Assembly: GCF_050948215.1 (NCBI RefSeq)
Contig: NW_027488580.1
Span: 682,001 to 746,000, forward strand
Direction: 5' to 3'
Origin: Halictus rubicundus
Lineage: Eukaryota > Arthropoda > Insecta > Hymenoptera > Halictidae
DNA length: 64,000 nt
Each line of letters opens with the position of its first letter. Positions within the stretch are counted from its first letter, which is position 1. The translations under genes and the position numbers were made by a program. The notes beneath the pieces were generated by a model. The model ran no database searches. It was not told where the DNA came from and saw only the letters and a program-made list of their open reading frames with translations. This document shows, piece after piece, positions 11,725 to 22,213 of this stretch.

Positions 11725-13496
11725 TGTAACCGTATCGATTACATGTCGATATGTATCGATCGGGCGACGTGTCGCATGAGCAACGCGGACCCCCACCACG
11801 ACGTCCCTGGTCGTCCCGTCATCCTTCTCTTAAGGGAGACTCGCAGGATCCCCCACTAATTAGCGTGCGCGCGCATCGATCCCCACGCAATACGGATCGA
11901 ATGAGGTCGATGCGCGACAGAATTAGGACACTCTACGTCTGGGCGCGAGCTTGTGCGGGTTCGAGAATTTCGGGCTGTTCGGTACGCGGCGAGCGAGTCA
12001 AACCGACTCAGGGGCGATACAGTCAAACCGACTGCGTTCCTTCGTCTCGCGATATCCTCAAACTGAGGAAGTGTCGTACAAACCGTACGACACGGGTCCA
12101 TAAAGTCCTACGAGCGGCAATCATCGGTCGTAGCGATCAATTAAGAAATAACTCCAACGAGACGAGGGAAACTGCGTCGGTCTCGAGCCGTATTCTCCAC
12201 GAAAAGAAGCTAATTCTCACGTTCGTTCGGGAAATTCGCGATACGGTAATCAGAGTAGTACGGTTAACGTCTTTCCACCGATACCGGATAGTCTCCGAAC
12301 CCACTGACTAGTGACGACGGAGACGATCCTCAGGGTCGGGTGTCTGACCGACGCCTTGTACGTGTCGTCATTCGGGCACTTCCTGCGTCAGCAACGAGTG
12401 CTCGTGTGCTACGACGGCTCACGTTCGTTCGGGAGATTCGCGATACGGTCATCAGAGTAAGTACGGTTAACGTCTTTCCACCGATACCGGATAGTCTCCG
12501 AACCCACTGACTAGTGACGACGGAGACGATCCTCAGGGTCGGGTGTCTGACCGACGCCTTGTACGTGTCGTCATTCGGGCACTTCCTGCGTCAGAAACGA
12601 GTGCTCGTATGCTACGACGGCTCACGTTCGTTCGGGAGATTCGCGATACGGTCATCAGAGTAAGTACGGTTAACGTCTTTCCACCGATACCGGATAGTCT
12701 CCGAACCCACTGACTAGTGACGACGGAGACGATCCTCAGGGTCGGGTGTCTGACCGACGCCTTGTACGTGTCGTCATTCGGGCACTTCCTGCGTCAGCAA
12801 CGAGTGCTCGTGTGCTACGACGGCTCACGTTCGTTCGGGAGATTCGCGATGCGGTCATCAGAGTAAGTACGGTTAACGTCTTTCCACCGATACCGGATAG
12901 TCTCCGAACCCACTGACTAGTGACGACGGAGACGATCCTCAGGGTCGGGTGTCTGACCGACGCCTTGTACGTGTCGTCATTCGGGCACTTCCTGCGTCAG
13001 CAACGAGTGCTCGTATGCTACGACGGCTCACGTTCGTTCGGGAAATTCGCGATGCGGTAACAAGATCCAAGTATCAGAAAGGGACCCAGACGTGGAGCCA
13101 GGATAGGGCTCGAGAAACTGCCTATGCGAGGGCACGCTCCCACGTAGTCGCGATCGACTAGGCGCGAAAGGCGAACAGTATTAATCCCGCAACCATCGTA
13201 CTGAGGTTACTGTAATTATAGAGATTTCAATTATTGTATATATCAAGTACCACAGAATATATCTTACTTCTACCTCCAATATCAATAACCAATAACCAAC
13301 AATAGTTTGAGCCTCTCCGTCTTCCAGTGCCTGGAGGCACGAACCTTATCTTACTAGGGTTGTAACCGTCCCTATATATCTATCAGAATCTCAACGTTGA
13401 TACGTTTTCTCTCACGTGCCTTCATAGTGTGGAGGCGACAGCGTGCGCGTGGTAAGACACGGCAGGAACGTAAAGAAGGAGGTAAAAACGGTTACA
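11725..13496. mobile_element. Solo LTR-like insert, copy B (1772 bp)
   Basis: Copy B sits at an offset of exactly 5840 from copy A and has the same length, the same TGTAACCGT...ACGGTTACA ends and the same internal repeat number. The flanks are CTCT (11721-11724) and CTCT (13497-13500), a clean 4-bp target duplicate. Because the flanking satellite is copied as well, this is a product of segmental duplication and not a second insertion event. It has no recognisable gene. Confidence 0.72.
12216..13058. repeat. 203-bp tandem repeat inside solo LTR copy B (about 4.1 units)
   Basis: Same array as in copy A shifted by 5840: unit starts at 12216, 12418, 12621, 12824 and 13027. The unit count and the unit-specific variants are conserved between the copies, so the array has not expanded or contracted since the duplication. 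Confidence 0.95.
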
Positions 13497-16400
13497 CTCT
13501 ACCCTATCCTATCCTCTATCCTATCCTATCCTCTATCCTATCCAATTCCCTATCCTATCCTCTATCCAATCCTATCCTCTATCCTATCCTATCCTCTATA
13601 ATATCGTATCCTCTATCCTATCCTATCCTCAATCCTATCCTATCCTCTACCCTATCCTATCCTCTATCCTATCCTATCCTACCCTCTACCCTATCCTATC
13701 CTCTATCCTATCCTATCCTCTATCCTATCCTATCTTCTATCCTATCATATCCTCTATCCTATCCAATCCCCCATCCTATCCTCTATCCTATCCTATCATC
13801 TGTCCTATCCTATCCTCTATCCTATAATATCCTCTATCCTATCCAATCCTCTATCCTATCCTCTATCCTATACTATCATCGAACCTATCCTCTTCTCTAT
13901 CCAATCCTCTATCGTCAGTTCTATCCTATTCCATCCACTATCCTATCCTATCCTCAATCCTCTCCTATCCTCTATCCTATCCTATCCTCTACCCTATCCT
14001 ATCCTCTATCCTATCCTATCCTCTATCCTATCCTATCGTCTACCCTATCCTATCCTATTCTCTATCCTATCCTATCCTCTATCCTATACTATCCTCTATC
14101 GTCTCCTATCGTCTCTCCTATCCAATCCCCTATATAATCCTCCATGCTATACTATCCTCTATAATATCGTATCCTCTATCCTATCCTCTATCCTATACTA
14201 TCATCGAACCTATCCTATTCTCTATCCAATCCTCTATCGTCAGTTCTATCCTATTCCATCCACTATCCTATCCTATCCTCAATCCTCTCCTATCCTCCAT
14301 CCTATACTATCATCTGTCGTATCCTATTCTCTATCCTATCCTCTATCGTCTGCTCTATCCTATCCTATCCACTATCCTATCCTATCCTCAATCCTATCCT
14401 ATCCTCTATCCTATACTATCATCTATCCTATCCTATCCTATCCTCTATCCTATCCAATCCCCTATCCAATCCTCTATCCTATCCTATCCTCTATAATATC
14501 ATGTCCTCTATCCTATCCTCTATCCTACACTATCATCTAACCTATCCTATTCTCTATCCTATCCTCTATTGTCTGTTCTATCCTATCCTATCCACTATCC
14601 TATCCTATCCTCAATCCTCTCCTATCCTCTATTCTATCCTATCCTGTATCCTATCCTATCCTCTATCCTGTAATATCCTCTATCCTATCCTCTATCCAAT
14701 CCAATCCTCTATCCTATCCTATCCTCTATCCTATCCTATTCTCTATCCTATCCTCTACCCTATACTATCATCTATCCTATCCTATTCTCTATCCTATCCT
14801 CTATCGTCTGCTCTATCCTATCCTATCCACTATACTATCCTATCCTCTACCCTATCCTATCCTCTATCCTATCCTATCCTCTATCCTATCCTATCCTCTA
14901 TCCTATCCAATCCCCTATCCTATCCGCTATCCTATCCAATCCCCTATCCTATCCGCTATCCTATCCAATCCCCTATCCTATCCACTATCCGATCCTATCC
15001 TCTATCCTATCCTATCCTCTATAATATCGTATCCTCTATCCTATCCTATCCTCTATCCTATACTATTCTCTATCCTATCCTATCCTCTATCCTATACTAT
15101 CCTCTATCGTCTCGTATCTTCTATCATATCCAATCCCCTATCCTATCCTCTACCCTATACTATCCTCTATCCTATCGTATCCTCTATCCTATCGAATCCT
15201 CTATCCTATCCTCTATCCTATCCTCTATCCTATCCTAGAACTCAACCCTTTCCTATCCTCAATCCTATCCTATACTCCATCCTACCCTATCCGCTATCCT
15301 ATCCTATCCTGTCCTCTACCCTATCCTATCCTCTATCCTATCCTATCCTCTATCCTATCCGATCCTCTATCCTATCCTATCCTCTATCCTATCCAATCCT
15401 CTATCCTATAATATCTTCTATCCTATCCTATCCTCTACCCTATCCAATCGCCTATCCTATCCTCTATCCGATCCTATCCTCTATCCTATTCTATCCTCTA
15501 TCCTATCCTATCCTCCATCCTATCCTATCCTCTATACTATCCAATCCCCTATCCTATCCTCTATCCGATCCTATCCTCTATCCTATCCTATCCTCTATCC
15601 TGTCCTATTCTCTATCCTATCCTCTATCCGATCCTATCCTCTATCCTATCCTATCCTCTATCCTACCCTATCCTCTATCCTATAATATCATCTATCCTAT
15701 ACTATTCTCTATACAATCCTATCCTCTATCCTATACTATCCTCTATCGTATCCTACCCTCTATCCGATCCTATCCTCTATGCTATCCTATCCTCTATCCT
15801 CTACCCTATCCTATCCTCTATCCTATCCTATCCTCTTTCCTATCCTATTCTCTATCCTAACATCTACCCTATCCTATCCTCTATCCTATCCAATCCCCTA
15901 TCCTAACCTCTATCCTATCCTATCCTCTATCCTATCCTATCCTCTATCCGATCCTATCCTCTATCCTATCCTATCCTCTATCCTATCCCATTCTCTATCC
16001 TATCCTCTACCCTATCCTATCCTCTATCCTATCCAATCACCTATCCTATCCTCTATACGATCCTATCCTATATCCTATAATATCATCTATACCATACTAT
16101 TCTCTATCCTATCCTATCCTCTATCCTATACTATCCTCTATCCGATCCTCTCCTCTATCCGATCCTATCCTCTATCCTATCCTATCCTCTACCCTATCCT
16201 ATCCTCTATCCTATCCTATCCTACCCTCTACCCTATCCTATCCTCTATCCTATCCTATCCTCTATAATATCGTATCCTCTATCCTATCCTATCCTCAATC
16301 CTATCCTATCCTCTACCCTATCCTATCCTCTATAATATCGTATTCTCTATCCTATCCTCTATCCTATCCTATTCTGTATCCTATACTCTACCATATCCTA

Positions 16401-18786
16401 TCCTCTATCCGATCCTATCCTCTATCCTATCCTATCCTCTATCCTATCCTATCCTACATCCTATCCTATCTTCTATACTATCCAATCCCCTATCCTAACC
16501 TCTATCCGATCCTATCCACTATCCTATCCTATCCTCAATCCTCTCCTATCCTCTATCCTATTCTATCTTCTATCCTATCTCATCCTCTATCCTATCCAAT
16601 CCCCTATCCTATCCTCTATCCTATCCTATCATCTATCATATCCTATCCTCTATCGTATAATATCCTCTATCCTATCCTATCCTGTATCCTATCCTATCCT
16701 CTATCCTAAAATATCCTCTATCCTATCCAATCCTCTATCCTATCCTATTCTCTATCCTATCCTCTACCCTATCCTATCCTCTATCCTATAATATCATATA
16801 TCCTATACTATTCTCTATACTATCGTATCCTCTATCCTACACTATCCTCTATCGTATCCTATCCTCTATCCGATCCTATCCTCTATCCTATCCTATCCTC
16901 TATCCTATCCTATTCTGTATCTTATACTCTACCCTATCCTATCCTCTATCCGATCCTATCCTCTATACTATACAATCCCCTATCCTATCCGCTATCCTAT
17001 CCTATCCTCTATCCTATCCAATCTTCTATCCTATCCTCTATCCTATCCTCTATCCTATCCAATCTTCTATCCTATCCTCTATCCTATCCTCTATCCTATC
17101 CTGTATCCTATCCTCTATCCTATCCTCTATCCTATCCTCTATCATATCCTATCCTGTGTCCTATCCTATCCTCTATCCTATCCAATCCCCTATCCTATCC
17201 TCTATCCAATCCTATCCTCTATCCGATCCTATACCTCTATCCTATCCTATCCTCTACCCTATCCTATCCTCTATACTATCCTATCCTACCCTCTACCCTA
17301 TCCTATCCTCTATCCTATCCTCTATCCTATCCTATCCTCTATCCTATTATATCCTATCCTCTATCCTATCCTATCGTCTATCGTCTCCTCTATCCTATCC
17401 TATCCTGTATCCTATCCTATCCTCTATCCTATCCAATCCCCTATCCTGTACTCTGTCCAATCCTATCCTCTATCCTATCCTATCCTCTATAATATCGTAT
17501 TCTCTATCCTATCCTCTATCCTATACTATCATCTAACCTATCCTATTTTCTATCCTATCCTCTATCGTCTGTTCTATCCTATCCTATCCACTATCCTATC
17601 CTATCCTCAATCCTCTCCTATCCTCTATCCTATCCTATCTTCTATCCTATCATATCCTCTATCCTATCCAATCCCCTATCCTATCCTCTATCCTATCCTA
17701 TCATCTATCCTATCCTATCCTCTATCCTATAATATCCTCTATCCTATCCAATCCTCTATCCTATCCTCTGCCCTATCCTATCCTCTATCCTATCCTATGC
17801 TCTATAATATCCAATCCCACATCCTATCCTCTATCCGATCCTATCCTCTATCCTATAATATCATCTATCCTATACTATTCTCTACCTTATGATATCCTCT
17901 ATCCTATACTATCCTCTATCGTCTCCTATCTTCTCCCCTATCCAATCCCCTATATAATCCTCTATGCTATCCTATCCTCTATAATATCGTATTCTCTATC
18001 CTATCCTCTATCCTATACTATCATCTAACCTATCCTATTCTCTATCCTATCCTCTATCCTATACTATCATCTAACCTATCCTATTCTCTATCCTATCCTC
18101 TATCGTCTGTTCTATCCTATAATATCATCTATCCTATACTATTCTCTATCCTATCCTATCCTCTATCCTATACTATCCTCTATCGTATCCTATCCTCTAT
18201 CCGATCCTATCCTCTATCCTATCCTATCCTCTATCCTATCCTATTCTCTATCCTATCCTCTACCCTATCCTATCGTCTATCCTATCGTATCCTCTATCCT
18301 ATCCAATCCCCTATCCTATCCTCTATCCGAGCCTATTCTCTATCCTATCCTATCCTCTATACTATCCAATCCCCTATCCTATCCTCTATCCTATCCTATC
18401 ATCTATCCTATCCTATCCTCTATCCTATAATATCCTCTATCCTATCCAATCCTCTATCCTATCCTCTGCCCTATCCTATCCTCTATAATATCGTATCCTC
18501 TATCCTATCCTCTATCCTATACTATCATCGAACCTATCGTATTCTCTATCCAATCCTCTATCCGATCCTATCCTCTATCCTCTCCTATCCTCTATCCTAT
18601 CCTATTATCTATAATATCCTCTTCCCTATCCTATCCTCTATCCTATCCTATGCTCTATAATATCCAATCCCACATCCTATCCTCTATCCGATCCTATCCT
18701 CTATCCTATAATATCATCTATCCTATACTATTCTCTACCCTATGATATCCTCTATCCTATACTATCCTCTATCGTCTCCTATCGTC
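13497..18786. repeat. 17-bp minisatellite between solo LTR copy B and the LINE
   Basis: Continuation of the array. The part up to about 17028 belongs to duplication copy 2. At about 17030-17140 many units shrink to 12 bp (TATCCTATCCTC, two pentamers plus TC). From 17151 the GTGTCCTATCC variant that also follows the BEL/Pao LTR at 4455 reappears, hinting at a copied edge. The segment ends with CTCCTATCGTC, after which the LINE 3' end begins. No gene is seen. Confidence 0.95.
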
Positions 18787-18940
18787 CAGCGACGTTGTCA
18801 TCCTCGCCCTCTCTCTCCCCCTCCTCAGGCATCCACCGGATAGAGCTGCGACACAGAATTGGCGTATTTTTAATACATAGTAGTACTTATTTCTAAGAAT
18901 TAATATTTATGTACAGTATATAAGAGTTACTCAGCTTTTT
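18787..18940 (-). other. LINE 3' UTR
   Basis: This is 154 bases between the ORF2 stop and the satellite. Read on the minus strand it is first AT-rich, then ends in a G/A-rich stretch (GAGGAGGGGGAGAGAGAGGG) and GACAACGTCGCTGG, and passes straight into satellite with no A tail. In R1-type elements the 3' end is the part recognised by the element's own reverse transcriptase; that role is inferred. Confidence 0.6.
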
Positions 18941-21900
18941 CTAGAGGTCAGCCATCCTGTCCGCGTCCGCTGACTCGAGGTCTTCCTCTATTCCTCTCAT
19001 AATTGGTTCATCGAGCCTTTCCTTTTCTCTCTGTCTTTCAATCCCCTCCTTTTTAGAGAGAATCTCCTTGCAGAAATTTACGAAGATGTTCCATGTGGTC
19101 TGGCTATCCAGGATTCCTTCCATGATAATCTCCATCGTTAGAAGGTCTTCCCTGGTCTTCAGGGCTTCTGCTAGTCGTTTTCTTTCTTCCTTCCACTGTT
19201 GGCAGATCACCAGGGTGTGTTCCGGCGTGTCAGGGATCCCTGGGTGGAACCAGCAGTCATCAGCAGCGGCCTTTCCGATTCTGGATCTAAAACAGTTGAA
19301 AACTCCGTGCCCTGTAAGGGCCTGTGTCAAGTAAAAATTTAAGTCACCGTGTTTTCTATTTGTCCATCTTTCTATATTTGGAATGAGCCTGTGTGTCCAC
19401 CTGCCCACAGTGCCCGTGTCCCATTTCTCCTGCCATCTCAGCAGCGTTCTGTCCTTGGCCCTTTTCTTTATGATCTTTTTCATATTATCCCTCAAGATTT
19501 CGTTGGATTCGTCTGGGTTTTCATCGATATTCTCTGCTGTAATTTCTCTATTGTTCCTTGTGGCTTCTATCTGTTCTGTGTTACTTATTACATTGTCATT
19601 TTCGTTATTTAGTAAAATTTCCGTCATTTCTTTCTCTTCTTCGAAGATTTCGCGTCTTTCGATGATTTTTAGGTCCCAGGGTGGGATCCCTGCTAACACA
19701 GTCAGAGTTTCGAGCTGTACGGATCTATAAGCTGAGGTTACCCTTGCTAGTCCAATTTTCTGCGTATTTCTAAGATTTTTTTTGTTCGAGATTTTTTCTG
19801 CCGCCTCAGCCCATATGAGAGCGCCGTACAGAACTATAGACTCGGTCGTCATGTAATATAGTTTTCTCGCCATTTGTTTCGTTCTCATCTTATTGGTCAT
19901 CAGTCCGCTTAAAGCCGCCATTGTTCTAATGGCTTTGTTTGTTGTCGTCTCAATCTGCTTTCTAAAGTTTTTTCTCGAGTCAAAAATAATTCCCAAATAT
20001 TTTAATTCTGCTGCGGGCTTGATCTCAGCATGTCCGATTTTGAAAGATAGATTTTCATTGACCTTTTTGCAGTTTAGCATTAAGACCTCTGTTTTACTTT
20101 CTGCCAGCGAAAGTCCTGCAGTGTGCATCCAGAGTCTTGCTTCCTCTGTCATTTTTTCTGCCCTGATTTTTAATCTCTTCTCCGTTGCAGCCTGGACGAT
20201 GATGGCAATATCGTCTGCGAAAGCGATCTTAGTTGACAAGGGCTGGTTAGGAATGCCGAGAAGGCCGTCGTATACCAGATTCCATAAAAAAGGGCCCAGG
20301 ACAGAGCCCTGTGGTACCCCCATTTCCATTTTTAAATAGATTTCTTGGTTCGAAGATTCATACTTCACCTTTCTATTTATGAAATAGTCTTTAATTACTT
20401 CCCGCAAATATCTTGGAGCATTTCTATTTTCCAATTCTCTGCGTATCGACAGCCAACTCAGTGAATTAAATGCATTTTTAACATCTAGGGCTATCATAGC
20501 TGCATATCTGTTTTTTTTCGAAGCTTCTATTGCGGCCTTTCTTACTATTTCCATGGCATGTACGGTCGAGGTGCCTTTGGTGAAGCCAAACTGGTTATTG
20601 TTAAAAGGTCTTTTTCCCATCGTCAGGTGGAGTCGGTCTCGGATAAAATACTCGAACAATTTTGCTATCGCATTAATAATACAAATTGGACGGTAAGCGG
20701 ACGAGGTGGAGGGGTCCTTACCTTGTTTCCTTAGCAAAATTGTCCTCGCGTTTTTCCATTCTTTAGGGATCTTCCCTCTACTCAGAATACCGTTAAAAAG
20801 GGCTGCGAATCGGTCTGGCCTGAATTCTGCAATGGTTTTTATAATTTCAGGCTGTATTCCGTCCTGTCCCGGTGCTTTTCCCGGTTTCAATTTTTTAGCC
20901 GCTGCGCGAACTTCGTCTTCAGAGACCACCGGTATACTATGGCTCTGGTTGTCATCCTGGTTTTCCGTTGGTTTTCCTTCCTGGATTCCTTCTTCTGTTG
21001 TTTCATTTTCTTGAGGGAATAAACCATTCATTACAAGACTGGCAAAGTCAGAGGAGAGCAGTGCGGGTGGATTATTATTTTTGATTTTATTAATAATTAT
21101 TTTGTACGGCTTACCCCAGCCGTCTTTTTCAATTGACTCACATAGGTCCTTCCAGACTTTTTCTTTTGACTTACTTATCATCCGCTGCAGGTTTTTTTTC
21201 GATAGTTTGTATAGAAAACTGGTAGCCTCGCCCTCGTCCACTTTTCCCTTACTCCTCAGCTTCTGGGCTGCTCTCCTCAGTCTTTGCGTTTTTGTTCTTT
21301 CTTTTCTAATCTCCGCGGTCCACCACGGGTTATATTTTTCCTTATTCCTTGTCTTATCTGCTTTATCTAGAGCTTCGTCACACACTTCTTCTATCGTTTT
21401 TAGAAATACATCTTCTTCGTTCTGACTGTATAAATTCCCTTCATTTATCTCCTTCTCTCTCAGGGCGTGATCCATTGCCGTCCCCAGCCTGGTAATTCCG
21501 TCTCTTGTGATTTTCCATTTGTTGCCTTGGTTCGTCCTTATTGGCTGGAAATCCTCTACCATATTTAATTCTGTAATCAGATACTTGTGATCAGATGCTG
21601 TTTCGACATTTAACACCTTATTTACTAAACAGTATTTTGGGCTTTGTAGTTCCTGTGTGGTGGCTATAAAATCGAGATTCGACGTTGCGGATCCTCTCTC
21701 GAATGTATGCCCTCCTTGAGGTATGTGAGGAAATACATTTTTTCGCAGGAGTTCGTCCAGCAGGATGGATCCCCTTAGGTTTTGTTCTCTGGAACCCCAA
21801 GCCGGGGACTTAGCATTGAAATCACCGCCGATAATAATTTCATTTCCCTTCATTTTTTCTTGACTTATAAAATTCATTAAATTTTTAATTTTGGAGGCAA

Positions 21901-22213
21901 AAATGTCTGTGGAGATGTTTGGAGAGATGTAGGTACTTACTATAGTCAGCTTTTCCAATCTCACCGCCGTGAAGTCTTCCTCTGCTCTATCTCCATCCTC
22001 TAGCTTCTTGATTCCTTTTTTATTGGTGACCCAGATTGCTGTGTTGCTGCTCGGAGAGTACAGCCAGTTTCCAGGATTGAAAAGTGGCTCCTGTATTAGG
22101 ACCACGTCTGCATCTAGGTCGATTGCCGACTGCACTAGGAGGTAGTGAGCTAAACGGCAATGATTCAGATTAATCTGTAAGATTTTGAGATTGAATTTAG
22201 TTATTATTATCAC
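18941..22213 (-). CDS. LINE ORF2: endonuclease / reverse transcriptase polyprotein
   Basis: The frame is about 1090 codons. The endonuclease is at residues 10-220: Gln-Ile-Asn-Leu-Asn at 13-17, Gln-Glu-Pro at 41-43, Gly-Gly-Asp-Phe-Asn-Ala at 129-134 and Ser-Asp-His at 207-209. Reverse transcriptase spans about 430-760, with Asp577 in motif A (Leu-Asp-Val-Lys-Asn-Ala-Phe), Gly-Val-Pro-Gln-Gly-Ser at 632-637 and catalytic Phe-Ala-Asp-Asp at 665-668. A C-terminal Cys/His motif (Cys974, Cys987, His999, Cys1004) follows a Gly-His-Gly block, as in R1/I-group elements. The protein would nick the target and prime reverse transcription there. The first codon shown is GTG; an in-frame TAG lies two codons upstream, and the first internal Met is residue 113, inside the endonuclease. 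Translation therefore probably depends on ORF1, by re-initiation or frameshift in the 17-base overlap. Confidence 0.93.
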   Translation of the reverse strand: MIIITKFNLKILQINLNHCRLAHYLLVQSAIDLDADVVLIQEPLFNPGNWLYSPSSNTAIWVTNKKGIKKLEDGDRAEEDFTAVRLEKLTIVSTYISPNISTDIFASKIKNLMNFISQEKMKGNEIIIGGDFNAKSPAWGSREQNLRGSILLDELLRKNVFPHIPQGGHTFERGSATSNLDFIATTQELQSPKYCLVNKVLNVETASDHKYLITELNMVEDFQPIRTNQGNKWKITRDGITRLGTAMDHALREKEINEGNLYSQNEEDVFLKTIEEVCDEALDKADKTRNKEKYNPWWTAEIRKERTKTQRLRRAAQKLRSKGKVDEGEATSFLYKLSKKNLQRMISKSKEKVWKDLCESIEKDGWGKPYKIIINKIKNNNPPALLSSDFASLVMNGLFPQENETTEEGIQEGKPTENQDDNQSHSIPVVSEDEVRAAAKKLKPGKAPGQDGIQPEIIKTIAEFRPDRFAALFNGILSRGKIPKEWKNARTILLRKQGKDPSTSSAYRPICIINAIAKLFEYFIRDRLHLTMGKRPFNNNQFGFTKGTSTVHAMEIVRKAAIEASKKNRYAAMIALDVKNAFNSLSWLSIRRELENRNAPRYLREVIKDYFINRKVKYESSNQEIYLKMEMGVPQGSVLGPFLWNLVYDGLLGIPNQPLSTKIAFADDIAIIVQAATEKRLKIRAEKMTEEARLWMHTAGLSLAESKTEVLMLNCKKVNENLSFKIGHAEIKPAAELKYLGIIFDSRKNFRKQIETTTNKAIRTMAALSGLMTNKMRTKQMARKLYYMTTESIVLYGALIWAEAAEKISNKKNLRNTQKIGLARVTSAYRSVQLETLTVLAGIPPWDLKIIERREIFEEEKEMTEILLNNENDNVISNTEQIEATRNNREITAENIDENPDESNEILRDNMKKIIKKRAKDRTLLRWQEKWDTGTVGRWTHRLIPNIERWTNRKHGDLNFYLTQALTGHGVFNCFRSRIGKAAADDCWFHPGIPDTPEHTLVICQQWKEERKRLAEALKTREDLLTMEIIMEGILDSQTTWNIFVNFCKEILSKKEGIERQREKERLDEPIMRGIEEDLESADADRMADL

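Larger units (their letters stand above)
11021..17028. repeat. Tandem segmental duplication, copy 2 (satellite + solo LTR + satellite)
   Basis: This repeats the order and variants of about 5180-11020. Relative to copy 1 it carries a 170-bp extra block at about 13621-13790, exactly ten 17-bp units, and lacks 17 bp near 11270. The LTR inside is the same length as in copy 1, with a single internal difference seen by eye (A in copy 1 at 6025, G in copy 2 at 11865) plus the right target-site base. The end near 17028 is where the two copies stop agreeing (copy 2 continues CCAATCTTC). Confidence 0.85.

Noticed and set aside
11725..13496. The second LTR copy as the other LTR of one retrotransposon whose interior is the satellite between them
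   Set aside because: The 4 kb between the copies is satellite with no gag-pol, each copy has its own 4-bp target duplicate, and the flanking satellite is duplicated too. Segmental duplication explains all of this.
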